DNA of 47,283 nt from an uncultured Clostridium sp. GTDB taxonomy: Bacteria; Bacillota; Clostridia; TANB77; CAG-508. The stretch covers positions 1 to 47,283 of the forward strand of contig CAOKPI010000009.1 in assembly GCA_948470605.1 (NCBI GenBank), given 5' to 3'. The notes beneath the pieces are model-generated. The model did no database searches, was not told the origin of the DNA, and saw only the letters and a list, made by a program, of their open reading frames with translations. Shown one piece after another: positions 39,601-47,283 of this stretch (positions are counted from its first letter, which is position 1; the number at the start of each line of letters is the position of its first letter). Made by a program: the position numbers and the translations under genes.

Positions 39601-42285
39601 AAGGATTACCAATTATCAAATGACAATAGACCTTCTTGGAACAGAGACAGTTTTAACGTTAATATACAAAATATTGTAATTGGGGAAGGAATTAAAAGAA
39701 TAGGAAATGAAGCATTTAAAGGAATGTCTAGAATAGAGAATGTTTCTATTTCAAATAGCATAACTAGTATAGGGGATAGAGCTTTCGAAGAATGTATAAA
39801 TTTAACTAAAGTTGAAATTCCAAATCAAGTAGAGACTATAGGAAATAATGCATTTACTGGAAATAATATAGGAGAATTAGTAATTCCTAATTCAGTCACA
39901 ATGTTGAAAACGGGAGCTTTTTCGCGAAATCCTATACAAATTGTAGAATTCAAGGGTACAGATTGTCATATCGCGGATAATGTATTTGAGAGTTGTAATT
40001 TATTAACAACTGTTAAAATGCATAAAGGAGCAAATCATGTTAATCAGAAGGCTTTTGGCTCTGATAATACGAACAATTTTACAATTGAATGGAAAGATGG
40101 AGAAATTAATGTTGTTTTTCACAATCAAATTAAAACACTTATGGTGACAGCTCCAGAGGGAAATAACAGTTATCAAATGGAGGATTGGTATACAGCTACT
40201 AGTAGTAGATATCCCCCTTGGAGTAAAAGGAATTTTGAATTGAATATAAATCATATAGGTATAGGTGAAAGGATTCAAAATGTTGGGCTCCAATCATTTT
40301 ATGGACTAGATAAAGTACAAAGTGTTGAAATTTCAGATACAGTAACAACTATAGCTAGTTATGCTTTTGCAAATTGTGCATCTCTAGAAAATATAAAAAT
40401 TCCGTATTCTGTTGATTCACTTGGAATGGAAGCGTTTTCTGGATGTACTAAATTAAGTAAAGTTGAGATTTATAATCCTGAAATGACATTCAAAACAGAT
40501 GTTTTTAAAAATTGCGATAAAGAAAAATTATTAATGCGTGGTTATGAAGATTCAACAGCTCATGAATATGCACGTAAAAATAATATTAAATTTGAACCAT
40601 TTGATTGGAAGTATTGCCGTGTTGAGTTTTACTATGATGGAACGATAGATAATAGTCTTACTTGGAAATATCAGATAATTGATTTAAGTGAACCAATAAA
40701 TGAAAATACAGAGATTATCCAAAAGGCAAAACAACGTGGTCAAAAAAATGGATTTAAGTATGGTAGATTTGAGACTCAATTGGGTGAAATGAGTAAAAAC
40801 AATGTCATAAAATTGTTTTATACAGCAACATCTGAACCACCAGTTTTTGATGAAGAGATTGAATATGTTGTTAATTTTTATAATATAAAAAATAATACAA
40901 AAATAATGGATATAAGTGGAGGAACTGTTAAGGGAAATAGGTTAACTATATTAAATTCAAGAGAATATCTAGACTATAAAAAGGAAAAATTAGGAAAGAA
41001 ATATACATTTAAGCAGGAAACAAAAGATGATCTAAATAAAGTCATTCATGTCTATTGTCGTGAACATATAGAAGAGGACGATATTACGAAAAACTATACT
41101 GTTAATATATATTTAAATAACTGGGAAAATCAGGTGAAAAGCATAGAAAATAGAGTAAAAGAGAAACCAACTGATGTTGATGTTTCTATCTCTTTAAAAA
41201 CGGTAATAGAAGAGGTACTTGCACAATATTCAAATTATAGATTGTTTGAAAAAATTCAAGATGATGATAATACTCAGATTAAAGTACTTTTAAAAGAAAA
41301 AAGAGATATCAGTCCAATACCTCCTGATTATGAAGAAACGGAATATGTTGTTGATTTTTATCATTCTGATACTGGGAAAAAAATACAAGATATTAGTGGT
41401 TCAAGAGTGAAAGGTTATGGTCCAACAATACAGAATTCAACAAATTATTTATTGCTTAAAAAAGAGAAATTAGGAGAAAAGTATACATTTATAAAACAGA
41501 ATATAGATTTGGATAAAAAGGTTATTACAGTTTGGTGTCGTAATCGTAATCCGAGTGATTCTACAAATAGGATAAATTATACTGTTAGAGTATATTTGAA
41601 TAACTGGAATAATCAAGTGAAAAGTATTGCCAACAAAGTAAAAGAAACACCAGATAATGTTAGTACATCAGAATCTTTACAAATGGTAATAGAAGAGGAT
41701 ATACTGGCAGTATACACTGATTATGTATTTTCTGAAATGGAACAAGATGACGAAAAGGCTGAGATTAGAGTGCTTTTAACTCAAATACCAACGACATACA
41801 CAATTAAGTATTACTATGATAATAAGGAGCAAGATAAAGAAACAGAAACTTGTTTAGGTATGGTAGGTGATGTAGTTACAAAAGAAATGATTCAAACTCA
41901 TATTGATGCACATAAAAATGGCTACAAATTTTCAAAAACGGAAAATTTACCATTAACTTTAAAAGCTAATGTTGCTAATAATGTTATCAAAGTTTATTAT
42001 ACAAAGGATGGTTCAACAAATCCAGATCCAGGAGGAAATAACCCAGGTAGTAACAATCCAGGAGGAGGTTCAAATGGCAATGGAAATGGATCAAATAGTG
42101 GAGGAATTTCATCATCTACTGGAACCAGCAGTAAAGGTAATGGCAAATCGATAACAGGAAATCCAAGTGATAGTTTAGCAAGTAAAATAATACCTAAGAC
42201 AGGTATAGAGGTAGGATTATTAGTGGGAATCATAGCTTTGTCAGGAGTTGCTATTGTATGTTACAAAAAGTCTAGATGGAATTAG
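36636..42285 (+). CDS. BspA-like leucine-rich-repeat surface protein, needs one CGG +1 shift
   Basis: Start GTG 36636 after CAAGGAGG; signal peptide MGNTIVKRAVFILIFALLILFGS. The protein has many BspA/TpLRR-type repeats (IGNYAF, IGEGAFQGC, IGNNAFDGCSNL, IGSYAFKNC), interleaved with a recurring segment of type NGTLVISGNGAM...APW, then two copies of an EYVVDFY / INYTVRVYLNNW unit (about residues 1400-1700), a Gly/Asn/Ser-rich linker and a C-terminal IPKTG motif plus membrane helix. Unshifted, it ends at 39035 with no anchor; the second half alone would have no signal peptide. Shifting at 39018 makes one continuous 1,882-residue protein and keeps the repeat rhythm. Likely adhesin or wall-linked; PKTG is only sortase-like. 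Confidence 0.88.
39018..39020 (+). other. CGG +1 recoding site 9 (BspA-like protein)
   Basis: ATT CGG AGA becomes ATT GGA GAA. Continuation reads GEKDSDVKAIFNYREGKLRI, the normal start of the next repeat block. Shifting is needed to join signal peptide and anchor. Confidence 0.87.
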
Positions 42286-42306
42286 AGCAAAATAATAATA
42301 AATAAA

Positions 42307-42337
42307 AAATACATCTTTTATAAAAGGTGTATTTTTT
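42307..42337 (+). terminator. Terminator after the BspA-like gene
   Basis: AAATACATCTTTT and AAAAGGTGTATTT pair around ATA, followed by TTTT. Confidence 0.85.
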
Positions 42338-42343
42338 TGTGAA

Positions 42344-42468
42344 CCTGATTTTGGAAGATTTTGGGGACGGAGGAAAAAATCATGATAAATTCTAACAGAA
42401 TATTTAAAAAATCAAATGTAGAAAAATCATGATTTTTTCCTCCGTCCCCAAAATCATCTAAAATCAGG
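42344..42468. repeat. GGGAC palindromic element, copy 6
   Basis: A perfect 30-bp inverted repeat (42357-42386 and 42426-42455, core GATTTTGGGGACGGAGG) within longer imperfect arms CCTGATTTT...AAAATCAGG. The right arm CCTCCGTCCCCAAAATCATC is shared with copy 1 at 4076 except for one base. Confidence 0.88.
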
Positions 42469-42551
42469 GCTCTGTAAATCCACAGGATAAAGTCTTGAAA
42501 TTAAAAAATATTTAGTTTATAATGATAAAAATGATAGTTAGGAGAAGAGCT

Positions 42552-43442
42552 ATGTGGGAGAGAAAAGAATTAAAAGAAAAAGCTAAAAAAGTTGTTCATA
42601 GAAATTATTGGACAGCTATTGTAGTATGTTTTTTAATTGCTTTATTGACAGGTGAATTTGGAACTTCTATCTTAGGTATATGGCAATCTGAGGATTCTAT
42701 GGACCCCTATTATGTGATACATCATCAAATGGATAAAATAGAAATTGAAAATTACGAAATGCTAGATTTTTTAGATAGCAAAAACATAAGAAATGGACTG
42801 AATGAGATACAAACAAAAGTGTTTAAAACAATTGAGGCAAATTTGAATAGTGCTATGAAGCCACAAAAATATATTTTTAAAATATGGGATGGTATAAATT
42901 CTTTTCAAGTGAATCAAATGCAATTAGGAGTACTACTTTGCATTGGTTCAGTGATAGCTCTTGCTTTTACGATATTAGTAGCAGACCCACTGATTGTAGG
43001 AGAAAAGAAATATTTTTTAAAGGCAAGGCGAAACAATAATACAAAAATAGGTGTTATAACAGAAGTGTTTCAAAAAAGGCATTGGTTTCATATAGCCATT
43101 ATTATGTTTTTACGAAATATTTATAATGCACTTTGGTATTTAACCATAATTGGAGGTATTATAAAAACATATGAATATAGAATGATACCTTATATTTTAG
43201 CAGACAATCCTAATACAGAAAGAAAAGAAGCTTTTAGGCTTTCAAAACAAATGATGATGGGTAATAAATGGAGAACGTTTATTTTGGATTTATCATTTTT
43301 AGGTTGGAATTTTGTATCTGTATTGACTTTTGGCATATTAAGTATATTATATGTGAATCCATATAATGCAACAACAATGACAGAGTTATATGTTGTATTA
43401 AAAGAGGATTCGACAGCAAAAAAAGACGAATCAAGAAAGTAA
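42552..43442 (+). CDS. DUF975 membrane protein
   Basis: 296 residues. MWERKELKEKAKKVVHRNYW is the DUF975 start, chosen over upstream ATGs and preceded by AGGAGAAG. Five or six membrane helices; AFRLSKQMMMGNKWRTFILDLSFLGW is the second family motif. It is longer than many homologues because of an insert at about residues 40-120. Function unknown. Confidence 0.85.
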   Translation: MWERKELKEKAKKVVHRNYWTAIVVCFLIALLTGEFGTSILGIWQSEDSMDPYYVIHHQMDKIEIENYEMLDFLDSKNIRNGLNEIQTKVFKTIEANLNSAMKPQKYIFKIWDGINSFQVNQMQLGVLLCIGSVIALAFTILVADPLIVGEKKYFLKARRNNNTKIGVITEVFQKRHWFHIAIIMFLRNIYNALWYLTIIGGIIKTYEYRMIPYILADNPNTERKEAFRLSKQMMMGNKWRTFILDLSFLGWNFVSVLTFGILSILYVNPYNATTMTELYVVLKEDSTAKKDESRK

Positions 43443-43498
43443 ATGGAGAAATATGTAAAAACAGGTAAGATTATGACAGAATTTGCGATGAAAAGTCC

Positions 43499-43527
43499 TT
43501 GAAAACCACTGAAAAACATAGTATTAT
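43499..43527 (+). promoter_or_regulatory. Promoter of the DUF6514 gene
   Basis: TTGAAA at 43499-43504 and TATTAT at 43522-43527 with a 17-bp spacer. Confidence 0.7.
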
Positions 43528-43557
43528 AAGAAAGTGGGTGAAAAGAGGAGGATAAAA

Positions 43558-43881
43558 ATGAGGACTTTTTTCAGTAGTACATTTATAAAAAAAGAAACAT
43601 TAAAAGAGGCTGATATTTATCATCCAATCAAGCTAGAATATTATAAAATAATTAATGAAGACAGGATGATAAAACAAGAAAAGGCTAAATTTGGAATTCA
43701 TGTAGTGAAAACCGAATACAAGAAAGATGATGTAAAGGTTGAAAATAAAGAAATACCATATTTAACAAACGATGAAAAGAGAGTAGAACAAATTTTAAAT
43801 ATGTTAAAAGAGAATGAGGTGACACCAGTTAGTGTAGTAGATATTTTAAGCGATTTTTCTAAAAAAGTCATAGTGTTCTAA
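43558..43881 (+). CDS. DUF6514-like small protein
   Basis: 107 residues, start ATG 43558 behind AGAGGAGG. The pattern KFGIHVVKTEY and YLTNDEKRVEQILNMLKENEVTPVSVVDIL, ending in a short tail, agrees with my memory of DUF6514 in Clostridia. Cytoplasmic, function unknown. Confidence 0.65.
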   Translation: MRTFFSSTFIKKETLKEADIYHPIKLEYYKIINEDRMIKQEKAKFGIHVVKTEYKKDDVKVENKEIPYLTNDEKRVEQILNMLKENEVTPVSVVDILSDFSKKVIVF

Positions 43882-43898
43882 TTTTTTATGAAAAGGTA

Positions 43899-43927
43899 TT
43901 GCAAATTGTAAAAAATTGGTCTAGAAT
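43899..43927 (+). promoter_or_regulatory. Promoter of topA
   Basis: TTGCAA at 43899-43904 and TAGAAT at 43922-43927, 17-bp spacer, like the promoter at 32571. Confidence 0.75.
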
Positions 43928-43957
43928 ACATTAGTAAGTAAAATTAAGGAGGGTTAT

Positions 43958-46034
43958 ATGGCTGATAAATTAGTAATAGTAGAATCACCTGCAAAAGCCA
44001 ATACCATTAAGAAATTTCTAGGAGGAAGTACAAAAGTAGTAGCATCTATGGGACATATTAGAGATTTACCAAAGTCAAAAATGGGAATTGATATAGAGCA
44101 TGATTTTGAGCCAGAATATATAAATATTAGAGGAAAGGGAGATTTAATCAAATCGCTAAAAAAAGAGGGAAAACAAGCTAAAAAGATTTTTATCGCAACT
44201 GACCCTGACCGTGAAGGAGAGGCAATTGCATGGCATTTGGCTACTATTTTAAAAGAGGAAAAAGATAAGATAACAAGAGTGACTTTTAATGAAATTACAA
44301 AAAGTGCAGTACAAAAAGCAATTAAAGAGCCAAGACAGATTGATATTAATTTAGTGGATGCGCAACAGGCAAGAAGAGTGTTAGACAGAATTGTGGGCTA
44401 TAAAATGAGTCCTGTGTTGTGGAAAAAAGTAAAAAGAGGATTATCAGCAGGTCGTGTTCAATCTGTTGCGGTTAAGTTAATTGTAGATAGAGAAGAACAA
44501 ATTGAAAAATTCGTACCAGAGGAATATTGGAATTTATATGCTAATTTGCAAGACACAGAAAGTAAAAAAGAATTAGAAGCGAGATTTTATGGAAAAGACG
44601 GGAAGAAGCAAGAAATTCATTCAGAAGAGGAAATCAATCAAATATTAAAAGAGTTAAATAAAGCAAAATATATTGTAGATGAAGTGAAAAAAGGAGAAAA
44701 GAAAAGAAATCCAGCACCACCATTCACAACTAGTACAATGCAACAAGAGGCATCTAGAAAATTAGGTTTTACCTTAAAGAAAACGATGTCTATTGCACAA
44801 GGCTTATATGAAGGTGTAAAGATGCCAGAAAAAGGTACAGTTGGTTTAATTACTTATATGAGAACAGATTCTACAAGAATTTCGGAAGAAGCAAGAGCAG
44901 CAGCCAAAGAGCATATTGTTGCTACCTATGGTGAGAAATATTATGAAAATAGATATTATAAAACCAGTAAAGAGGCACAAGATGCTCACGAAGGTATTAG
45001 ACCTACTTATGCTGATTTAGAGCCAGATAGTATTAAAAGTTATTTGACAAATGACCAATATAAATTATATAAGTTAATTTATAATCGATTTATGGCAAGT
45101 CAAATGTCTGCGGCAATTTATGATACTATGGCAGTTTCTATTGGTGCAAATGGATATACCTTTAAGGCAAATGGACAGATGATTCGATTTAAAGGTTTTA
45201 TGACATTATATGTAGAGGGAACTGACCAGAAACAGCAAGAAGAAGAGGGAATGTTACCAGATTTAAAAGAAAAGCAAGAGCTGAAATTGAAAAAACTAAA
45301 TCCAAAACAAAGCTTTACAGAGCCGCCTCCAAGATATACAGAGGCTAGTCTGGTAAAGGCGTTAGAGGAAAAGGAAATAGGTAGACCAAGTACTTATTCG
45401 CCAACGATTACGACTATTTTGGAAAGAAGATATATTGAAAAGACACAAAAACAATTGTCTCCTACTGAATTGGGAAGGATTGTAAATAAGCTATTAACGG
45501 AGAATTTTACAGATATTATTAATGTGGAATTTACGGCTAAGATGGAAAATGAATTTGACGAAGTGGCAAATCGGAAAAGAAGAATGGAAGCAAATTATTC
45601 GAGAATTTTATGGACCATTTGAGAAGGAAATAGAAAAGGTAGAAAAAGAATTAGAACATGTGGAATTAGTAGATGAAGTGTCAGATGTACAATGTGAAAA
45701 GTGTGGCAGAATGATGGTTTATAAGTTTGGTCGCTATGGTAGATTTTTGGCATGTCCAGGGTATCCTGAATGTAAAAATGCAAAGCCAATTATTGAAACA
45801 ATTGATGTGCCATGTCCAAAGTGTGGAGCAACGGTTCAAGTTAGAAAAACAAAGAGAAAGAGAAATTATTACATATGTGAGAATAATCCAGATTCTTGTG
45901 ATTATATTTCTTGGAATAAGCCAAAAGAAGGAGAAAAGTGGAATCCAGAGGAAGCAGAAGACGTGAAGAAGGAAACGAAAAAAAGGACGACAAAGAAGGC
46001 TTCTAAAAGTACTGCCAAAAAGAAAAAGAAATAA
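43958..46034 (+). CDS. topA: DNA topoisomerase I, needs one CGG +1 shift
   Basis: Type IA topoisomerase that relaxes negative supercoils. Toprim motifs VIVESPAKANTI (Glu9) and ATDPDREGEAIAWH, and catalytic Tyr300 in LITYMRTDSTRIS. The unshifted frame ends after 554 residues, without zinc domains. Shifting at 45572 gives EVANGKEEWKQIIREFYGPF, conserved in TopA, and adds two C4 zinc ribbons (CEKCGRMMVYKFGRYGRF and CPKCGATVQV) and a Lys-rich tail: 691 residues, normal. AAGGAGGG before ATG 43958. Confidence 0.95.
45572..45574 (+). other. CGG +1 recoding site 10 (topA)
   Basis: AAT CGG AAA becomes AAT GGA AAA. The glycine before K-x-x-W is conserved in TopA. Without the shift the enzyme loses its zinc-ribbon domains. 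Confidence 0.93.
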
Positions 46035-46135
46035 TGCTTGTGCATGTTGTATGTTAGGAAGAGCAGTTCCTTTTGAGGGGATTGCTCTTATAGAATTATA
46101 AATATATGAATTTTTAAGTGATTACTATAATTTCC

Positions 46136-46164
46136 TTGACAATGTAATATAAATTTGTTATTAT
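46136..46164 (+). promoter_or_regulatory. Promoter of the tRNA cluster
   Basis: TTGACA at 46136-46141 and TATTAT at 46159-46164, 17-bp spacer, about 57 nt before tRNA-Gly. Confidence 0.8.
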
Positions 46165-46220
46165 TATAAATGCATTTAGGAATAAGTTGAACTAAATGTG
46201 AATATATTTTATAAGGAAAC

Positions 46221-46296
46221 GCGGGAATAGCTCAGTTGATAGAGCGCTGCCTTGCCAAGGCAGAGGTCGCGGGTTTGAGCCCCGTTTCCCGCTCCA
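46221..46296 (+). tRNA. tRNA-Gly (anticodon GCC)
   Basis: Full cloverleaf with encoded CCA. Acceptor GCGGGAA/TTCCCGC, D stem GCTC/GAGC, anticodon stem CTGCC/GGCAG with a normal 7-nt loop TTGCCAA, T stem GCGGG/CCCGT. The anticodon GCC reads GGC and GGT, but not GGA. The loop is not enlarged, so it is not a four-base decoder. Confidence 0.95.
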
Positions 46297-46307
46297 AACT
46301 TTTATAG

Positions 46308-46389
46308 GGCGTTGTAGCCAAGTTGCTGTGGGTGTTCGAGCAGAGCGAGTTACAGCCACAGTATACGGTAACAGTGTAATAATAAAAAC
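46308..46389 (+). pseudogene. 5' fragment of tRNA-Cys with unrelated tail
   Basis: The first 16 nt of the downstream tRNA-Cys (GGCGTTGTAGCCAAGT) are repeated exactly at 46308-46323. About 66 bp that do not continue the tRNA follow, including CTGTGG/CCACAG arms. It cannot fold as a tRNA. It may be a duplication or integration scar. Confidence 0.65.
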
Positions 46390-46464
46390 GGCGTTGTAGC
46401 CAAGTGGTAAGGCACGAGTCTGCAAAACTCTGATTCGGCGGTTCGAATCCGCCCAACGCCTCCA
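46390..46464 (+). tRNA. tRNA-Cys (anticodon GCA)
   Basis: Acceptor GGCGTTG/CAACGCC, loop CTGCAAA with anticodon GCA, T arm GGCGG TTCGAAT CCGCC, encoded CCA. 75 nt. Confidence 0.95.
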
Positions 46465-46530
46465 AAAAATTAGCATTTTGAGCAAATGGTACAGAGTTCA
46501 CAAAGTATCATACAAAAGCATAAAATGCAG

Positions 46531-46560
46531 AAATACTCTCTTTGTAAGGGAGTATTTTTT
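46531..46560 (+). terminator. Terminator of the tRNA cluster
   Basis: AATACTCTC and GGGAGTATT pair (one G-U) around TTTGTAA, followed by TTTTT. Confidence 0.85.
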
Positions 46561-46561
46561 A

Positions 46562-46712
46562 TATTATAGGAAAGTTCTCCGAACTTCCTATAATATAAAG
46601 CGTTTCACAGAAAATTGCTCTGCAATTTTCGCGAGCGAACAACGGGCGTGGCATGAAAACTAATCTAAAAGGTCAAAAAATTTTAATCATGCCACTGTTG
46701 TTCTTTTACAGG
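46562..46712. repeat. Compound palindromic element in the 3' gap
   Basis: Three successive inverted repeats: a TCC-loop palindrome (46562-46595, similar to 36353), GAAAATTGC TCT GCAATTTTC (about 46609-46629), and GAACAAC..GTGGCATGA with TCATGCCAC.GTTGTTC (about 46636-46702). It may be a non-autonomous mobile repeat. The following stretch, 46713-46980, is AT-rich with no gene; two TGTACA palindromes start 11 bp apart at 46757 and 46768. Confidence 0.6.
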
Positions 46713-47004
46713 ATAAATACCTATCATAGATTATCACAATTTAGTACAAAATTTGCTGTACAATTGGTGTACATTTGTGTAAACAAATTTTTATAGTATA
46801 CATAGTAATAAGTTATTGTGTATCTATATTATTATTTGGTATTTTATTACTCTTTATTTAGACTTCTTTAGAGCATACTTTATAAATTAAATTTATTACT
46901 TTTTTGAATATTAAAAATGCAAAATTTTGTTTTGTTCGCTTGTATTATTGTAAAATATATAGTATAGTAGTTAAAGATAGAAATGAGATAAGTAGTTTTG
47001 TGTT

Positions 47005-47047
47005 GCCACTTTGACTTAGATAGCTTGCTATCAGAAAGTGAGGTGGT
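47005..47047 (+). promoter_or_regulatory. Leader hairpin touching the ribosome binding site
   Basis: CACTTT at 47007-47012 pairs with AAAGTG at 47035-47040, with an inner GATAGC TT GCTATC stem. The AGGTGG binding site starts at the next base. GCCAC (47005-47009) could alternatively pair with GTGGT (47043-47047) and hide it. Functional switching is inference. Confidence 0.5.
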
Positions 47048-47051
47048 GTTT

Positions 47052-47165
47052 ATGAGTTTTATACTATTCTTAATATTAGCCTTAATGGCATCAGTTACTC
47101 TAAACGTAGCCTTATTGACAGTTTGTTACATACAATATGTTAATAAAATTATAGATAAGGAATAA
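47052..47165 (+). CDS. 37-residue membrane peptide
   Basis: ATG 47052 follows AGGTGG. The peptide MSFILFLILALMASVTLNV... is a single membrane helix with charged tail NKIIDKE. Nothing similar is known to me by name. Strong structure before and after suggests it is expressed and controlled. It could be a type I toxin-like peptide, a membrane regulator or a chance frame. Confidence 0.5.
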   Translation: MSFILFLILALMASVTLNVALLTVCYIQYVNKIIDKE

Positions 47166-47166
47166 A

Positions 47167-47213
47167 AATAACAGCATATTCTACTTTTTGACCGAAGGGA
47201 ATATGCTGTTATT
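47167..47213 (+). terminator. Hairpin after the membrane peptide
   Basis: A perfect 15-bp stem: AATAACAGCATATTC at 47167-47181 and its complement at 47199-47213. The T run is weak, so it may be a stabiliser or terminator. A smaller AACCATA/TATGGTT hairpin lies after it, at about 47230-47250. Confidence 0.65.
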
Positions 47214-47283
47214 ACTATTACAAGTGGTAACCATATTCAACTATGGTTTCTCATTTTCTATCTATATTATACACAGATTTTTA

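Noticed and set aside
46221..46296. The tRNA-Gly in this window as the four-base decoder
   Set aside because: Its anticodon loop has the normal 7 nt with GCC, and it would not read GGA, the base triplet at seven of the ten sites.
46192..46501. Minus-strand reading frames across the tRNA cluster
   Set aside because: They are translations of tRNA genes, a common annotation artefact.

Overview
The window looks like chromosome from a low-GC, endospore-forming member of the Clostridia, most likely an uncultivated gut lineage. The reasons are the strongly AT-rich codon use, strong AGGAGG ribosome binding sites, near-consensus sigma-A promoters, spoIIE, CotF-like coat proteins, the clostridial families DUF4321, DUF975 and DUF6514, and very large Cna/SdrD-like and BspA-like surface proteins. 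The lineage is inferred; no rRNA or other species marker is present.

The main result is a recoding pattern. Seven native genes (ZIP transporter, pcrA, radC, mreB, a 1,678-residue secreted protein, a 1,882-residue BspA-like protein and topA) appear broken when read conventionally. Each break falls at an in-frame CGG codon, and each is repaired exactly by skipping the C and reading GGA or GGT as glycine in the +1 frame. There are ten such sites: 834, 913, 1283, 1956, 7085, 7640, 19214, 19284, 39018 and 45572. Where the family is well known, the recovered glycine is a conserved residue, for example in the Walker A loop of PcrA. I found no in-frame CGG read as arginine in any native gene, although CGG spans codon boundaries roughly seventy times and occurs in non-coding DNA. 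The one gene with in-frame CGG in an intact frame (26790-28031, minus strand) is compositionally foreign. The simplest reading is that this organism has no ordinary CGG decoding and treats CGG as a +1 frameshift signal, or CGGN as a four-base glycine codon. I know of no description of this.

Layout. 1-6.1 kb: ZIP metal transporter, pcrA helicase, two small coat-like proteins, an M23 peptidase and, convergent, mecA. 6.3-13 kb: the cell-shape cluster DUF4321-radC-mreB-mreC-mreD-mrdA-minC, without minD or minE, facing two small minus-strand genes. 13.9-24.1 kb: two giant secreted membrane-anchored proteins in one operon. 24.3-26.7 kb: spoIIE. 26.8-28.0 kb: the foreign proline-rich secreted protein. 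28.2-32.2 kb: WG-repeat protein, an unknown tail-anchored protein, acpS and tatD. 32.6-35.1 kb: an Rpn-like nuclease, htpX and lemA. 35.4-42.3 kb: a 3D-domain cell-wall protein and the BspA-like protein. 42.5-46 kb: DUF975, DUF6514 and topA. 46.2-47.3 kb: tRNA-Gly(GCC), a tRNA-Cys fragment, tRNA-Cys(GCA) and a tiny membrane peptide.

Intergenic spaces carry a family of GGGAC/GTCCC palindromes (at least six copies) and other smaller repeats. Much of the window deals with envelope growth, surface display and sporulation, and the recoding sites fall across housekeeping and surface genes alike. The shift would therefore have to be efficient and constitutive rather than a regulator of one gene.
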